A stretch of 64,000 bases of DNA from Methylobacterium sp. W2 (GCF_020662345.1 NZ_VMOA01000023.1:1-64000); one strand, 5' to 3'; positions 16,344 to 26,703 are shown, numbered from the stretch's first letter. Notes: generated by a model not told the origin, from the sequence alone. Numbers and translations: made by a program.

Positions 16344-18020
16344 TCAGGCGGCCCGCACCGTGGCGAGGAAGCGGTGCACTTCTCCGGTGAGATGTTCGGA
16401 TTGCTGGGAGAGTTCGCCGGCCGCACCGAGCACCTGGCTCGCGGCAGCTCCGGTCTCTTCGGCCGCGCTCGCCACGCCGGCGATGTTGCTCGTCACCTCG
16501 TTGGTGCCGGCCGAGGCCTGCGAGACGTTGCGCACGATCTCCTGCGTCGCCGCGCTCTGCTGCTCAACCGCCGCCGCGATCGCAGTCGCCACCGCATTGA
16601 TGTCCCGAATGCGCGACGTGATCGAACCGATCGCCGTGACCGCCTGGCCAGTGGCACCCTGGATATGGCCGATCTGCTGGGAGATCTCCTCCGTGGCGCG
16701 GGCCGTCTGGTTGGCCAACTCTTTCACCTCGGCGGCGACCACCGCGAAGCCCCGGCCCGCTTCACCGGCGCGCGCGGCCTCGATGGTGGCGTTGAGGGCG
16801 AGCAGGTTGGTCTGGCTGGCGATGGTCGAGATCAGGCTCACCACGTCGCCGATCCGGCTCACGGCGCCGCTGAGTTCCTGCACGAGCACCGCCGTGGTGT
16901 CGGCCTCCGAGACGGCGGATTGCGCGAGCGTGGCGGAACTCGAAACCTGCCGGCCGATCTCCTGCACCGACGTGCCGAGTTCCTCGGCGGCGGCGGCCAC
17001 CGTGTTCACGTTGACGGCGGCTTCCTCGGCGGCGGCGGCCACGGTGGTGGATTGCGACGCGGTCTGCGTCGCCGTCGCCGTCATGGTCTGCGCCGTGGCC
17101 TGAAGTTCGGTGGCCGAGGAGGAGACCATGCCGATGATGCCGCCAACTGCCTGCTCGAAATCATCGGCCATCTTGCGCATGCCGAACTTGCGCTGCTCTT
17201 CCGCGCTCGCCCGGGCTAGAACCGTTTCCTCTTCGAGTTCGCGGGTACGGATCAGGTTGGTCCGGAACACCTCCACCGCAGCGGCCATCTCGCCGATCTC
17301 GTCGCGACGGCCGATGGAGGGAACGATCGTCGCCGTGTCACCGCCGGAAATGCTCCCCATAGCCCGGGTCATGCGCTCGATCGGGCGGGCGACGCCGACG
17401 AAGGAGAAGATCATGGCTGCGATTGCCGTGACGAGACCGATGCCAAGCATGATGACGGAGATCCGGGTCGCCTCGGCCTGCTGACTGCGCGCCGCCTCAC
17501 CGGCGGCGTTGGCGGCCATCACGTTGATGTCCACGAGACGGGTGGCCGCCTCGGTGACCGCCCGGTAATTCGCATGGTTGCCTTCGCGGAAGAAGTTCAG
17601 CGCCTGTTCCTTGTTGATCTCGCTCATGGAACGGAGCTTTCCCCAATCGGCCTTCAGGATCTCCATCTTGGCGGTCAGATCGCCGTAAGCAGCCTTTTCC
17701 TCCGCTCCGGTAATCAGGGATTTGTAGTCTTCGACGGATTTGTTGCGCTCCTGCACCAGCTCATTCGCAAGCTTGAGATCAGCCTGTTCGACGGTGCTGT
17801 TGGGAGCGGTCAGGTAACGCAGTTGGGTCGTGCGGACCCGGAGCACCAGACGGTTGATCTTGTCGGCCTGGGTCACCGACGGCACGGCATTGTCGAGCAG
17901 CACGGAAATCTTCGTCCCGATATCCTGAAGCTTGAGGAGGGCCACCAGCCCCTGCGCAGCCGAAATCGACACCACGATGCTGAACAGACCGATCAGTACG
18001 GTCTTTATCGACAAATGCAT
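16344..18020 (-). CDS. Methyl-accepting chemotaxis protein
   Basis: 558 residues. TM1 (about 7-28), a periplasmic helical-bundle sensor region of about 160 residues, TM2 (about 188-210), a HAMP domain ([18 protein letters not shown] to about 260), then a cytoplasmic signalling domain. The conserved hairpin tip reads [20 protein letters not shown], the contact site for CheA and CheW. The sensor region contains the small-bundle type found in 4HB-MCP receptors; the ligand is unknown. There is no C-terminal CheR-tethering pentapeptide. It is monocistronic, with an AT-rich upstream region and a strong terminator. Confidence 0.95.
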   Translation of the reverse strand: MHLSIKTVLIGLFSIVVSISAAQGLVALLKLQDIGTKISVLLDNAVPSVTQADKINRLVLRVRTTQLRYLTAPNSTVEQADLKLANELVQERNKSVEDYKSLITGAEEKAAYGDLTAKMEILKADWGKLRSMSEINKEQALNFFREGNHANYRAVTEAATRLVDINVMAANAAGEAARSQQAEATRISVIMLGIGLVTAIAAMIFSFVGVARPIERMTRAMGSISGGDTATIVPSIGRRDEIGEMAAAVEVFRTNLIRTRELEEETVLARASAEEQRKFGMRKMADDFEQAVGGIIGMVSSSATELQATAQTMTATATQTASQSTTVAAAAEEAAVNVNTVAAAAEELGTSVQEIGRQVSSSATLAQSAVSEADTTAVLVQELSGAVSRIGDVVSLISTIASQTNLLALNATIEAARAGEAGRGFAVVAAEVKELANQTARATEEISQQIGHIQGATGQAVTAIGSITSRIRDINAVATAIAAAVEQQSAATQEIVRNVSQASAGTNEVTSNIAGVASAAEETGAAASQVLGAAGELSQQSEHLTGEVHRFLATVRAA

Positions 18021-18461
18021 GACTCACCCCCACAGATACAATGAAACCAATCCAATGAACGATTCTCCTTAATATTCCATGACTACTTGCAAGAAGTATA
18101 ATTCTTCCTTCTATGATGAATGTTCGTGCCTCCTACAGCCTCGCCATCTCGTTACTAAAAGTAACAATCACAAAGATTATTGACATCTAAACTGATAAAC
18201 GGCAAATCATATGCAATTTCGCGATTTCACGAAAAAGTTACCGGGACACTTTGTCAAATAATCATGAGCACTGAAACTTGATGTCGACCTCGGCATGGCA
18301 TCATCCGTGTGAGATGCGCCTGGCCACGCCCTTCGGCGGGCGGCGAGATCGTGCATGGGGGTTCACAGGTCCCGGCAGACCGGGGGAGGTCGCTCGGGCG
18401 AGCCAGCCTGTCAGGACGTAGCAGCACGCGGCCATGAGGCGGCGGCGGGCAGGGTCAGCAC
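18021..18461. other. AT-rich upstream region of the chemoreceptor gene
   Basis: Markedly AT-rich non-coding DNA between 18060 and 18280, in contrast to the GC-rich surroundings. It contains a GTTACTAAAAGTAAC palindrome (about 18153-18167) that could be a regulator site. No gene is seen. The part nearer 18461 is GC-rich again and leads into the Pit remnant. Confidence 0.5.
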
Positions 18462-18784
18462 TCAGGCGACGACGATGGCGTCGGGAATGGTATGCGTAAT
18501 CGAGACCGGGCCCCGAGCCAGGTAAAGAGTGATGGCGCTCCGGTCTCGGCGCAGCAGCCCTGCAGCGGGTTCAGGCGGGTGATCGTCGAGCCCATCGTGT
18601 GGACGATGCGCCAACCGCCGAAGACGGTATCGAGCACCATCGCCGAGTGGCAGGCCAGCACAGCCTGAAGAGGAACATGGAAGCCGCTCCCGCGATGCCC
18701 CTGAGGGTAGAGCGGCACCGCGACGATGCCCATGGTCTACCGGGCGTCGTTGCCGCCATGGCCGTGAAAGACCCACCAGCCGAC
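18462..18784 (-). pseudogene. Decayed fragment of a Pit-type phosphate permease
   Basis: Reading the minus strand in changing frames recovers the C-terminal signature of PiT inorganic phosphate transporters: HGHGGNDAR, an in-frame TAG, TMGIVAVPLYPQGHRGSG, then TVFGGWRIVHTMGSTITRLN, QGCCAETG, a frame change, AITLYLARGP and VSITHTIPDAIVVA. In intact proteins these correspond to the GGNDAQKTMG, GWRIVKTMG and STTHTITGAIVG segments. The N-terminal half is absent. This is a dead relic of about 105 codons downstream of tamB. Confidence 0.8.
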
Positions 18785-18819
18785 AACGTCCGCGTGGCCG
18801 CTCCGTCGCTCCGGCCCGG

Positions 18820-21800
18820 TCAATACTCCCACTCGGCGCCCACCCCCACGGCAGTACGGCCGTCGCTGCCGGCCTCGCCCTGAATCTTGATGCGGCGGGT
18901 CACGTCATAATCCACGGTGGCGGCGGTATCCTGGGGCTTGGCGCCCGCCTTCACGCCGACGCTGAGACGGTCGCTGAGGTAGCGCGAGGCACCCAGCGCC
19001 GGGCCGCCGCTGGCGCCGGTGGAAACGTCGAGGCTGTCGAGTCCGAGCCCCTTGCGGGCCTGCTCGAACACGTCGGGGCCGCCGGCCCCGCCGGAGAGCT
19101 GCGACACCGCCTGGGCGAGTTGCAGCGCCTGGAACGGCGAGAGGCCGCCGGCCGCCTTCTTGAACAGCAGCCGCGACAGCACCTCGTCCTGCGGCAGGGA
19201 CGGGTCGGAGGTGAGGACGAAGTCGGGCTGGTTGGCCGGACCGGTCACGGCGACGCGGGCGGTGACCTCGGCGGCCTTGGTCTCGGCCTGAAAGTCGAGA
19301 TCGGGGATCGCGAGTTCACCGTTGAAGGCGAGGCGGCCACGGGTGAAGTCGAGGCGCTGGCCGATGATGCTGAGGCGGCCACGGCGCATGGCGAAGTCAC
19401 CCACCGCCACCGGGTCGCGCGAGGTACCGGTCAGGCGCAGGTCGCCGCCCAGTTCCGCGTCGATGCCACGCCCACGCACGAAAATGCGATTCGGCGCATG
19501 GACAGCCACATCCAGCGTCGCGTCGAAGGGCGGGGGCGCCTTCTTGCGCTTGCCCAAAGCCGCGACCTTCGCCTTGCGGTCGGCCTTCGCATCGAGACGC
19601 CCCCGCACGTCCGCGGGTGTATTAACCCGGCGGACGCCGGGCAGAGGCTGCACCGTGGCGGGCAGGCGATCGGGGACCGTCACATCGACGGAGACGAGGT
19701 CGACCCGCCCCGACACTTTCGGCGTCCGCGCCAAAGGCCCGCTCAAGGCGAGATTGAGGCTTGCGGTGGCGGTGACGATGGGGCTGGAAACGAGTTCGGC
19801 CCGCTCGGCGGTGATCTTGAACGCGCCGGGGAACCCGCCATTCGGGTCCAGGGCCACGCGGCCGCTGGCCTGGAGGCCGCCGCCGTTCCGGGTCTGCGCG
19901 GTGAGGCGCTCCACAACGAGGGTATCGCCGCGCCCGGTAACGCGGCCCTCGATCTGCTTCAGGGCGATGCCCTGGAGCGGATCGGTGAAGCTGCCGCCGG
20001 AAAGAGTAGCGGCGCCCTCGGCACGGGGCGCGTCGAGGGTTCCCGACACGCCGCCATCCAGGGCGATCCGGCCGGCGACCCGCTGGCCGCCGACGCTGAG
20101 AAGGCTGTTGGCCATGGCCGCGTCGAGGGTGCCGCGCAGTTTCAGGGCGATGGGTCCGCCCGCCGACACGGGCAGGAAGCCGGCAAGCGTCAGCTCGGCA
20201 CCGCGACCGGCCGAGACCCGGCCCTCGATCCCGGCGCGGCCGTCGCTCAGGGTGCCGCTCGCCTTGGCGTCGATGGGCGGGAGGCCGGCCTTGCGCGTCT
20301 CCGGCGTCACGACCTTCGCCGCCGACAGGGCATAGCGCCCTTCCGGCCGTGCGGCCGTCCCGCGGATATCAGCGTCGCCGTCGAGGGTGCCGGTGAGGGC
20401 GAGGCTCGGCGAGGCGATGCGGGCGAGGGCCAGGGGCAGTGCCCGGATGCCGAGCTTCAGGTCGAGATTCGATCCGGCCCGTCCGGCGAGGCTGACCCGC
20501 CCGGTACCGGCGGCGATGACAAGGTTTTCGATGAGGGCCGAGCCCTTGTCGAGGGTGATCGTGGCGGGACCGGCCAGGGCCAGCCGGTCCTTGCCGCGGG
20601 CGGCGGAGAAGCGCGACAGCTCGATCCGTGTGGCCTCGGCCGGAACCAGCCGGGCGGCACCGTCGAGATCGAAGCCGCGCGCCTTGGCGGTGAGGGTGAT
20701 GTCGCTGGCACTGGGCGACCCCACGGCCAGGAGGCGCACGGTATCGATGGACTCGCCGACGGCGATGACCCGGTCGGCATTGACCCGGCCATCCACGACG
20801 GGATGGGCGAGGAGATCGCGGCCGGTGAGGTCGGCATCGAGTTGCGCGAGGCCGATCTCGCCCAAGCGCAAGGAGGCGCCCTTGGCCTTCACCGACGCGT
20901 CCTGGCGCCCTCCCTCACGCGAGAGGGCGACGGTCGCGTCGAGGCTGCCGGCGAGCGGCGTGAGGGCGAGCGGCGACAGGTCGTCGAGATTGGCGGCCGA
21001 GAGCGTGACGCTGCCCTGCGTCAGGAGGGTCGCCGCATCGACGATTGCCTTGCCGTCGAGGGTGGCGGAGCCGAGATTCACGGCGAGCCGATCGAGGGAC
21101 CAATCCGCGCCCGTGCGGGCGAAATGCACGTCCCCGCGCAGGGTCTTGCCGCCGATCTCGCCGCCGAGTGCCAACGTTCCGTCGAGCGCCCCGGTGAGAT
21201 CTTTCAGCGCGGCGGCCACGCGGACGTCCCGGATCGGGCGGCCGAGCGCCCGTCCGTCGGCGGCGGTGAGGGTGGCGGTGAGGTCCGGCTTCTCCAGGGT
21301 TCCGGAGAGCCGCCCGTCGAGGAGGGCACGGCCGGCAAGGCGCGGATCGACGGCGGAGAGGCTCTTCACGTCCACCAGGAGCTTGGCGTCGGCCAGACGT
21401 GCCGTGGCCTTGCCTTCCAGCCGGGCCACCATCTCGGCGCCGTCGAGCTTGACGCCGTCGAAGCTGTAGCCGTCGAAGACCTGCGAGAGCCTGCCCGAGA
21501 AATGCGGCTCGCGGCCGAGGAGCCGGTCGAGGGCCGGCAGGCCGAGGACGAGCCCCTTAGTCGTCGCATCCACATCGGCGGTCACCGCCTTGCGGGCGGG
21601 GTCGCCGCTCAGGGCGGCCTTCAGGGCGACGCTGCCGGCAAGGGTCCGGTCGGCGACATCGGAGAAGGCGGAGAGGTCGGCGAGACCCGCCTTCAGCGTA
21701 CCGGTGAGCGTGTTCTGGCCGACGCGGCCGGCATAGGACAGCGTGGCGGTGGGCGCGTCGAGATCGAACGCCGCCACATCGACCACGCCATCGGGCTGCA

Positions 21801-23292
21801 GCGTGCCGCGGAAGGTGAAGGTACCGCGCGATCCGACCGCGCGGCGCAGGGCCGGGTCGGCGAGCTTCAAGCCCTCCACGGCGGCATCGGCACGGAGCGC
21901 GAAGCGGGTGGCGTTGGGGTCGCCACCCGTGGGTTCCATGGCGAGGTTGGCGGCGATCCGCTCGAGGACGTTGCCATCGGCGCGCAGGCCCGTCGCCTTG
22001 AGGTCGCCGTTCACCCGTGGCCGCGCGATCGGCCCCTTCACGGTCCCGTCGAAGACGAGGGTGTCCAGTTCGGCATTGGCAGCCTTGGTGACGCTGCCAT
22101 CGGTGGGGACGGCGCGGGCGGAAATCGTGAAGTCGGCGACCCGCTCGGGCGTGAGGCCGCCCGAGGCATCGAGGCGGGCGGTGCGGGAGGCGAGGGCGAG
22201 GCGATCGATGCCGAAGGCGCCGTTATCGGCAAAGCGCAGGGCGCCGTCGAGCTTGGTGGTGCCGGAGAAGATCGCCGCCGCCGGGCCGGGCAGGAGCCCC
22301 TCGATCCGCGAGGAGAGGTCGAGAGTCAGCGACCGGTCGGCACCGGCGCGGGCGATGCGGGCCGTACCCTTGGCGCCGAGATCGGGGCCGGCATCGAAGT
22401 CGAGCCGGGCGTTCCAGGCATCGAGGGTGCCGCGTCCGTCGAGATCGAGGTTGATCGGCGGCTCGCCGGGGAGGTTGGCGAACTTGGAGAGGAGACCGCC
22501 CGCGGCCTCCACCAGGGTGGTCTTCACCTCGAGCTTCTCGCCCTTGGGCACGAAGAGCAGGCGGGCGACGAACTGCCCGGTGGCGTCGAGGCGGCGCACG
22601 GACAGGTCGAGGTCGAGCCCTTCGGAGGGGGCGCCGAGCTTGGCCTTCCCCTCGGCGGACAGGCGCGCCGGCTGCCCGGCGACGGTCTCGCCGAGGACGA
22701 GTTCGGCGAGCTTGAAGGCGGTGATCTCCACCTTCACGGGCAATTCGGGCAGCAGCGAGCCATCGGGCTCCGGCGTCGCCGAGACCGGTGCGGGGAGGGG
22801 ACGGCGCAGCACTTCGAGGCGGCCGACCTCCAGGCTGTCCACCTGCAGCCGGCCGGAGAGGAGGGCGAGGCGGCTCCAGACGAGGCGCGCCTTGTCGAGC
22901 TTCAGCCAGGCCCCGTTGCGATCGCTGATCACCACGTCGCGGATCGTGGCGTTGGACGAGAGCGCCCCGTCGACGGCGCCGATGGAGACCTGCGATCCGG
23001 GGGTGGACAAAGCCTTCGACAGCAGCCCGCCGAGGACGGTCTTTTCGCCGTCGTCGGCGCGGGCGTAGGTGGCGGGAACGGCGACCAGAACGGCAAGACC
23101 GAAGACCGCAGCGATGGCGCACGCTTTCCCTCCCCCCTTTGCGGGGGAGGGTGGCCCGCGAAGCGGGTCGGGAGAGGGGAGCGCCGCATTCGGAGAGGTC
23201 GTCCCCTCTCCCGCTTGCTTCGCAGGCACCCTCCCCCGCAGAGGGGGGAGGGTCGATGCGCAGCGACCGGAAACCCGTCCGAAAAACTCCAT
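18820..23292 (-). CDS. tamB: TamB-like translocation and assembly module subunit
   Basis: 1490 residues, the expected size for alphaproteobacterial TamB. After an N-terminal hydrophobic segment (IAAVFGLAVLVAVPATYA, about 58-75) comes a very long beta-rich, low-Cys region of repeated short strands (AsmA-like groove), ending with the DUF490 domain (about 1150-1490: GDLRLTGTSRDPVAVGD, PDFVLTSDPSLPQDEVLSRL). TamB spans the periplasm and works with TamA in outer-membrane protein insertion or lipid transport. The ATG overlaps the tamA stop (TGATG). Codons about 14-55 are made of a palindromic repeat element, an unusual in-frame insertion before the membrane anchor. Confidence 0.92.
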   Translation of the reverse strand: MEFFGRVSGRCASTLPPLRGRVPAKQAGEGTTSPNAALPSPDPLRGPPSPAKGGGKACAIAAVFGLAVLVAVPATYARADDGEKTVLGGLLSKALSTPGSQVSIGAVDGALSSNATIRDVVISDRNGAWLKLDKARLVWSRLALLSGRLQVDSLEVGRLEVLRRPLPAPVSATPEPDGSLLPELPVKVEITAFKLAELVLGETVAGQPARLSAEGKAKLGAPSEGLDLDLSVRRLDATGQFVARLLFVPKGEKLEVKTTLVEAAGGLLSKFANLPGEPPINLDLDGRGTLDAWNARLDFDAGPDLGAKGTARIARAGADRSLTLDLSSRIEGLLPGPAAAIFSGTTKLDGALRFADNGAFGIDRLALASRTARLDASGGLTPERVADFTISARAVPTDGSVTKAANAELDTLVFDGTVKGPIARPRVNGDLKATGLRADGNVLERIAANLAMEPTGGDPNATRFALRADAAVEGLKLADPALRRAVGSRGTFTFRGTLQPDGVVDVAAFDLDAPTATLSYAGRVGQNTLTGTLKAGLADLSAFSDVADRTLAGSVALKAALSGDPARKAVTADVDATTKGLVLGLPALDRLLGREPHFSGRLSQVFDGYSFDGVKLDGAEMVARLEGKATARLADAKLLVDVKSLSAVDPRLAGRALLDGRLSGTLEKPDLTATLTAADGRALGRPIRDVRVAAALKDLTGALDGTLALGGEIGGKTLRGDVHFARTGADWSLDRLAVNLGSATLDGKAIVDAATLLTQGSVTLSAANLDDLSPLALTPLAGSLDATVALSREGGRQDASVKAKGASLRLGEIGLAQLDADLTGRDLLAHPVVDGRVNADRVIAVGESIDTVRLLAVGSPSASDITLTAKARGFDLDGAARLVPAEATRIELSRFSAARGKDRLALAGPATITLDKGSALIENLVIAAGTGRVSLAGRAGSNLDLKLGIRALPLALARIASPSLALTGTLDGDADIRGTAARPEGRYALSAAKVVTPETRKAGLPPIDAKASGTLSDGRAGIEGRVSAGRGAELTLAGFLPVSAGGPIALKLRGTLDAAMANSLLSVGGQRVAGRIALDGGVSGTLDAPRAEGAATLSGGSFTDPLQGIALKQIEGRVTGRGDTLVVERLTAQTRNGGGLQASGRVALDPNGGFPGAFKITAERAELVSSPIVTATASLNLALSGPLARTPKVSGRVDLVSVDVTVPDRLPATVQPLPGVRRVNTPADVRGRLDAKADRKAKVAALGKRKKAPPPFDATLDVAVHAPNRIFVRGRGIDAELGGDLRLTGTSRDPVAVGDFAMRRGRLSIIGQRLDFTRGRLAFNGELAIPDLDFQAETKAAEVTARVAVTGPANQPDFVLTSDPSLPQDEVLSRLLFKKAAGGLSPFQALQLAQAVSQLSGGAGGPDVFEQARKGLGLDSLDVSTGASGGPALGASRYLSDRLSVGVKAGAKPQDTAATVDYDVTRRIKIQGEAGSDGRTAVGVGAEWEY
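23127..23251. repeat. Palindromic repeat element read in frame in tamB
   Basis: Outer arms CCCTCCCCCCTTTGCGGGGG and its near-perfect inverse (about 27 bp, near 23226-23251) enclose a second inverted pair (GGGAGAGGGGA against TCCCCTCTCCC). Each arm itself contains a GCGGGGGAGGG core. This is the style of the abundant intergenic palindromic elements of Hyphomicrobiales. Here it lies within the first codons of tamB, with its length preserving the reading frame. Confidence 0.85.
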
Positions 23293-25349
23293 CAGAACGA
23301 CTGCCCCAGGCTGATGTACAGGGCCACGGGACGTTCGCGGTTCCCTTTGATGCGGTCGAGGGGGAACGCCACGTCGACGCGGATCGGGCCGATGCCGGTA
23401 TAGTAGCGGAGGCCCAAGCCCGCCGCGTAGCGGATGCGCTCCTCGAAATCCGGAAGGCTACCCTCGAAGGCGGTGCCGGCATCGAAGAACGGCACGATCC
23501 CGATCGTGTCGGTGATCTTGACCCGCGCCTCCACCGAGGCTTCGAGCAGGCTGCGCCCGCCCACCGGCAGGTTGAACGGTCCGCGCGGCCCCAGAGTCCG
23601 GTACGGGAAGCCGCGCACCGAGCCGCCGCCGCCGGCGAAGAAGCGGATATTGGCCGGGATGTCCTCCAGGCTCGCGCCGGAGATCGAGCCGAAGCCGACG
23701 CGACCGGCGAGGATGTAGCGGGCCTCGTCGTCGATGGCGTAATAGGTCGAGCCCTGCGCCTTGGCGACGAAGATCGACGGGTCCGAGCCAAGGAACCCGG
23801 CATAGGGGGTCACCGAGGCGGTAGCCCGGAACCCCTGCGTCGGATCGAGCAGGTTGTCGGTGGAATCGTAGGCCACCGACAGCGGCACGCCGACGAGGCG
23901 ATAATCGACCTTACCGAGCGCGTCCTGCGAGCGGCCGGCCTGACCGTCGACGCCGATCTGCGCGTAGAACGTGTCGGAGAATCGGTGCCGGATGCCGATC
24001 GTGCCCCCGGCCGCATCCGAGACGTAGGATTGCTGGGCCTCGCGGCCCGCGAAAATGTTGGCCACGAGATCGTTGCGCGTGCCCCACAAAGCCGGCTTGA
24101 CGAAGGTCGCCGAGACCCGGCCGCCCAGGCCGTTCGAATCGATCCCGGCGGCTTTGCGCTGCGCAGCGTAGAGGTCGTTGCCGAGATAGTAGATGTCGGC
24201 ATCGAGCCGCAGGGTCTCGCCGCCGCCGAAGAGGTTGCGGTTGGCATAGTAGGCACGGATGCCTGGGCCATCGACCGTGGAGAAGCGGGCCGCGACCCCG
24301 ATCAGGTTGCGGTCGCGCTCGGTCACGTCGACGAAGATCGGCAGGTTGCCCTGCGCGTCGAGCACTTCGCCCTCGCGCACCCGGACGGAGCCCAGGGCTT
24401 CGACTTTGGCGACGGACCGGCGAATGTCGGCCACGGCCTTGGGCGAGTAGGGATCGCCTGGCTCGCTGTAGATGAAGGAGCGCACCACAGCGGGGTCGAT
24501 GCCGGTGGTGCCACGCACGGCGACCTCGCCGAGCCCAGCGATGGGTCCCGGATCGATGGTGAAGCGCACGTCCATGACATGGGCCGCGTCATCCACCACG
24601 GGGTCGCGGGAGACCGCCTTGGCGAAGGGATGGCCCAGCGCCCGGAAGCGGTCGACGATCTTCGCCTCGCGGGCGAGCACGGCGGCCGAACGGGCGGGGA
24701 CGTCGTCGCCCACGCGGGTGAACCGCTCGGGCAGCACTTCGGAGGGAAAATTGTTGCCGCGCGGATCGGTGGCCGCCACCGTGCGGAGCTTGTAGAGCGG
24801 GCCGGCATCGACGACGATCTTGACGGGTACCAAGGCCCGATTCCGGCCGCCCTCGGCGGCCCGCGCCGCCGCCGCAACCGAGGCCTCGCCCGATAATTCG
24901 ACCTCGTCGATGCGGATGGCGACCTTGCCCTGGTAGTAACCGTAGCCGGAGAGCACATCGGACAGGCGGCGAAGGTCCGCCTCTGCCCGTCGCACGATGC
25001 CCTCGCCATCGGGCGGCGCGTCCTGGCGCAGGCGATAGAGCGTCGACGTGTCCTGCAGGGCCTGCAGGACGTCGTCGTCTTCGAGCCCCTGGAACTTGAC
25101 CGAATAGGGCACCGCCTCGCGGCTCGGCGCCGGGGGCTCCTCCTCGGAGCCGAACAGGCCGAACAGGTCGAAGGCGACGGCCGGAGAGCAGGCGAGGGCG
25201 GTCATCGACACGCCGCCGAGGACGGCCAGGGCCACGCCCGCGCAGCCGTCCCTCAAGCCTCTGGCCTTGGACAAGCCTCTGGCACTGGAATTGTGAACAC
25301 CCGACGTCACGAAGCGCGACCCGCCCGCGATCCCGCCCTCGTTATCCAC
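23292..25349 (-). CDS. tamA: TamA-like Omp85-family outer-membrane protein
   Basis: 685 residues. A long N-terminal leader with a hydrophobic stretch (AGVALAVLGGVSMTALACSP) ends near residue 60. POTRA domains fill about 80-350, and a 16-stranded barrel about 360-685, with the Omp85 lid-loop motif VRGF (about 580) and a final strand ending in YISLGQSF with C-terminal Phe. Together with TamB it forms the TAM machine for outer-membrane assembly. The start could be one of several; the upstream start used gives an extended leader. The 3' end is coupled to tamB by TGATG. Confidence 0.93.
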   Translation of the reverse strand: MDNEGGIAGGSRFVTSGVHNSSARGLSKARGLRDGCAGVALAVLGGVSMTALACSPAVAFDLFGLFGSEEEPPAPSREAVPYSVKFQGLEDDDVLQALQDTSTLYRLRQDAPPDGEGIVRRAEADLRRLSDVLSGYGYYQGKVAIRIDEVELSGEASVAAAARAAEGGRNRALVPVKIVVDAGPLYKLRTVAATDPRGNNFPSEVLPERFTRVGDDVPARSAAVLAREAKIVDRFRALGHPFAKAVSRDPVVDDAAHVMDVRFTIDPGPIAGLGEVAVRGTTGIDPAVVRSFIYSEPGDPYSPKAVADIRRSVAKVEALGSVRVREGEVLDAQGNLPIFVDVTERDRNLIGVAARFSTVDGPGIRAYYANRNLFGGGETLRLDADIYYLGNDLYAAQRKAAGIDSNGLGGRVSATFVKPALWGTRNDLVANIFAGREAQQSYVSDAAGGTIGIRHRFSDTFYAQIGVDGQAGRSQDALGKVDYRLVGVPLSVAYDSTDNLLDPTQGFRATASVTPYAGFLGSDPSIFVAKAQGSTYYAIDDEARYILAGRVGFGSISGASLEDIPANIRFFAGGGGSVRGFPYRTLGPRGPFNLPVGGRSLLEASVEARVKITDTIGIVPFFDAGTAFEGSLPDFEERIRYAAGLGLRYYTGIGPIRVDVAFPLDRIKGNRERPVALYISLGQSF

Positions 25350-25904
25350 GACGACGCAACCCCGAAGGTTCGTCCGCCCATCTTCGATTCCGTCATCCCG
25401 CCCCCGCTTCGATGCCGGTCAACCTTCCGTGACGACCCCTCACCGGGTCGTTAAGGTCGTTCCTCGCCCCATGTCGCAGAGTGGCAAGCCTAGCCGTCGC
25501 CCCCGGCGAGGGCAACCACGGGCAGTGCCGCAGCCCGTCCCGTCGGGTCCGCCCCGCTGGAACCGCCCGTCATTCAGTCGGCTCGCTTTGCCGACGGAAA
25601 TCGCAGGCTAAGTCGGGAACCCGGAACGGCCGGGAGCCTTGTCTGAGAATCGCAGGCACCCTAACTTTCACCCATCGGACCTTGTCTTCAACGATCCCCC
25701 GCCGGTTCATTCCGGGTCGCACGCCCAGCAGTCGCTGCAGAACTGCCGCGGACCGTCGCTTCGATCCCATCGCATCTCCGAGACCCTGCGCCCTGTCGGC
25801 CGCGCGTAGCGTTACCGCGGCCCGAGAGGCCCCCTACCCCCTATTCGAGACGAGGGCGCGCCCCCTGCAATCGCGTTCCTCCCGACGGCGAGAAGGACAT
25901 ATCC
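25350..25904. other. Intergenic region between tamA and csp
   Basis: 555 bp between divergent genes; no frame gives a believable protein. The part from about 25620 to 25904 is likely the long 5' leader of the cold-shock mRNA, as is usual for cspA-type genes; no cold-box could be assigned by eye. A GTCGTTAAGGTCGTTCC stretch near 25450 may belong to the tamA promoter region. Confidence 0.4.
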
Positions 25905-26114
25905 ATGAGCACGGGCACCGTGAAATGGTTCAACGAGACCAAGGGCTACGGCTTCATTCAACCGGATGACGGCGGCAAGGACGTGTTCGTCCATATCTCG
26001 GCCGTGGAACGCGCCGGCATGCGCAATCTCATCGAGGGGCAGAAGCTCTCCTACGAGATCGAGAATGATCGCCGCACCGGCAAACAATCCGCCGGCAACC
26101 TCCAAGCGGCCTGA
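25905..26114 (+). CDS. CspA-family cold-shock protein
   Basis: 69 residues: a single OB-fold cold-shock domain. The nucleic-acid-binding motifs are intact: RNP1 KGYGFI (about 14-19) and RNP2 VFVHIS (about 30-35). The starting [17 protein letters not shown] is typical. It binds single-stranded RNA or DNA and melts RNA structure. GAAGGAC upstream serves as ribosome-binding site. A strong hairpin terminator follows at 26168. It is one of probably several paralogs in this type of genome. Confidence 0.95.
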   Translation: MSTGTVKWFNETKGYGFIQPDDGGKDVFVHISAVERAGMRNLIEGQKLSYEIENDRRTGKQSAGNLQAA

Positions 26115-26167
26115 GGCCGGGACGAGCGAGGGCCGTCCGTGTGAGGCCTTCGTTCAACACATGTATA

Positions 26168-26195
26168 AGAAGCCGCCCTGTCATGGGCGGCTTCT
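26168..26195 (+). terminator. Hairpin terminator after csp
   Basis: Perfect 11-bp stem AGAAGCCGCCC/GGGCGGCTTCT with a six-base TGTCAT loop, then GTTGATT. Poor T-run but a strong stem, and the same loop as the terminator at 8900. Confidence 0.75.
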
Positions 26196-26328
26196 GTTGA
26201 TTCCGGCCGAATCGTGAGGCATTGGGCTTTGCGATTCGATCCCGTCCATCGATGATTCACAGCAAGGCTCAGCGCCGCGCGCTTCCGCTCGCGGAACGGG
26301 CCGAGACGCACCACCCGAGAAAGGTCAG

Positions 26329-26703
26329 ATGAGCGCCTTCGACTACAGGAATTTCGACGACCGCCGTAAGAACTCCGCCAGCGCCAAGCAGATGCTGCTG
26401 GAAAAATTCAAGGCCCGTCCTCCGGCGGATGACCCGGACATGGTGGCCAAGGCCCAGGCCCGCGCCGCGATCGCCCGGGCCCGCGATGAGAGGACTCGCG
26501 AACGCGAGGCCGCCCGCATCGCCGCCGAGAAGAAGGCCGCCGAGGAGAAGCGCGCTCGCGAAGAGGCGGAACTCGCCGCCCAGATCGCCCGCGAAGAGGA
26601 AGAGACGCGTCTCGCCGCCGAACGCAAGGCAATCGACCTCGCCGAGAAGAAGGCCCAGCGCGATGCGCGCTACGCCGCCCGCAAGGCCAAGGCCCGTCGC
26701 TGA
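26329..26703 (+). CDS. DUF6481-type charged coiled-coil protein
   Basis: 124 residues. The start MSAFDYRNFDDRRKNSASAK and the LLEKFKARP box match the small DUF6481 family of Alphaproteobacteria. From residue 45 on it is a nearly continuous Ala/Glu/Arg/Lys helix (coiled coil), ending in a basic tail. GAGAAAGG lies upstream of the ATG. Cytoplasmic; function not known in the family. It may interact with RNA or ribosomes given its charge, but nothing here proves that. Confidence 0.75.
   Translation: MSAFDYRNFDDRRKNSASAKQMLLEKFKARPPADDPDMVAKAQARAAIARARDERTREREAARIAAEKKAAEEKRAREEAELAAQIAREEEETRLAAERKAIDLAEKKAQRDARYAARKAKARR

Noticed and set aside
19120..23403. 1427-codon open frame opposite tamB
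   Set aside because: Gly/Glu/Arg-rich low-complexity translation with no domains; it mirrors the tamB codon bias and is an artefact.
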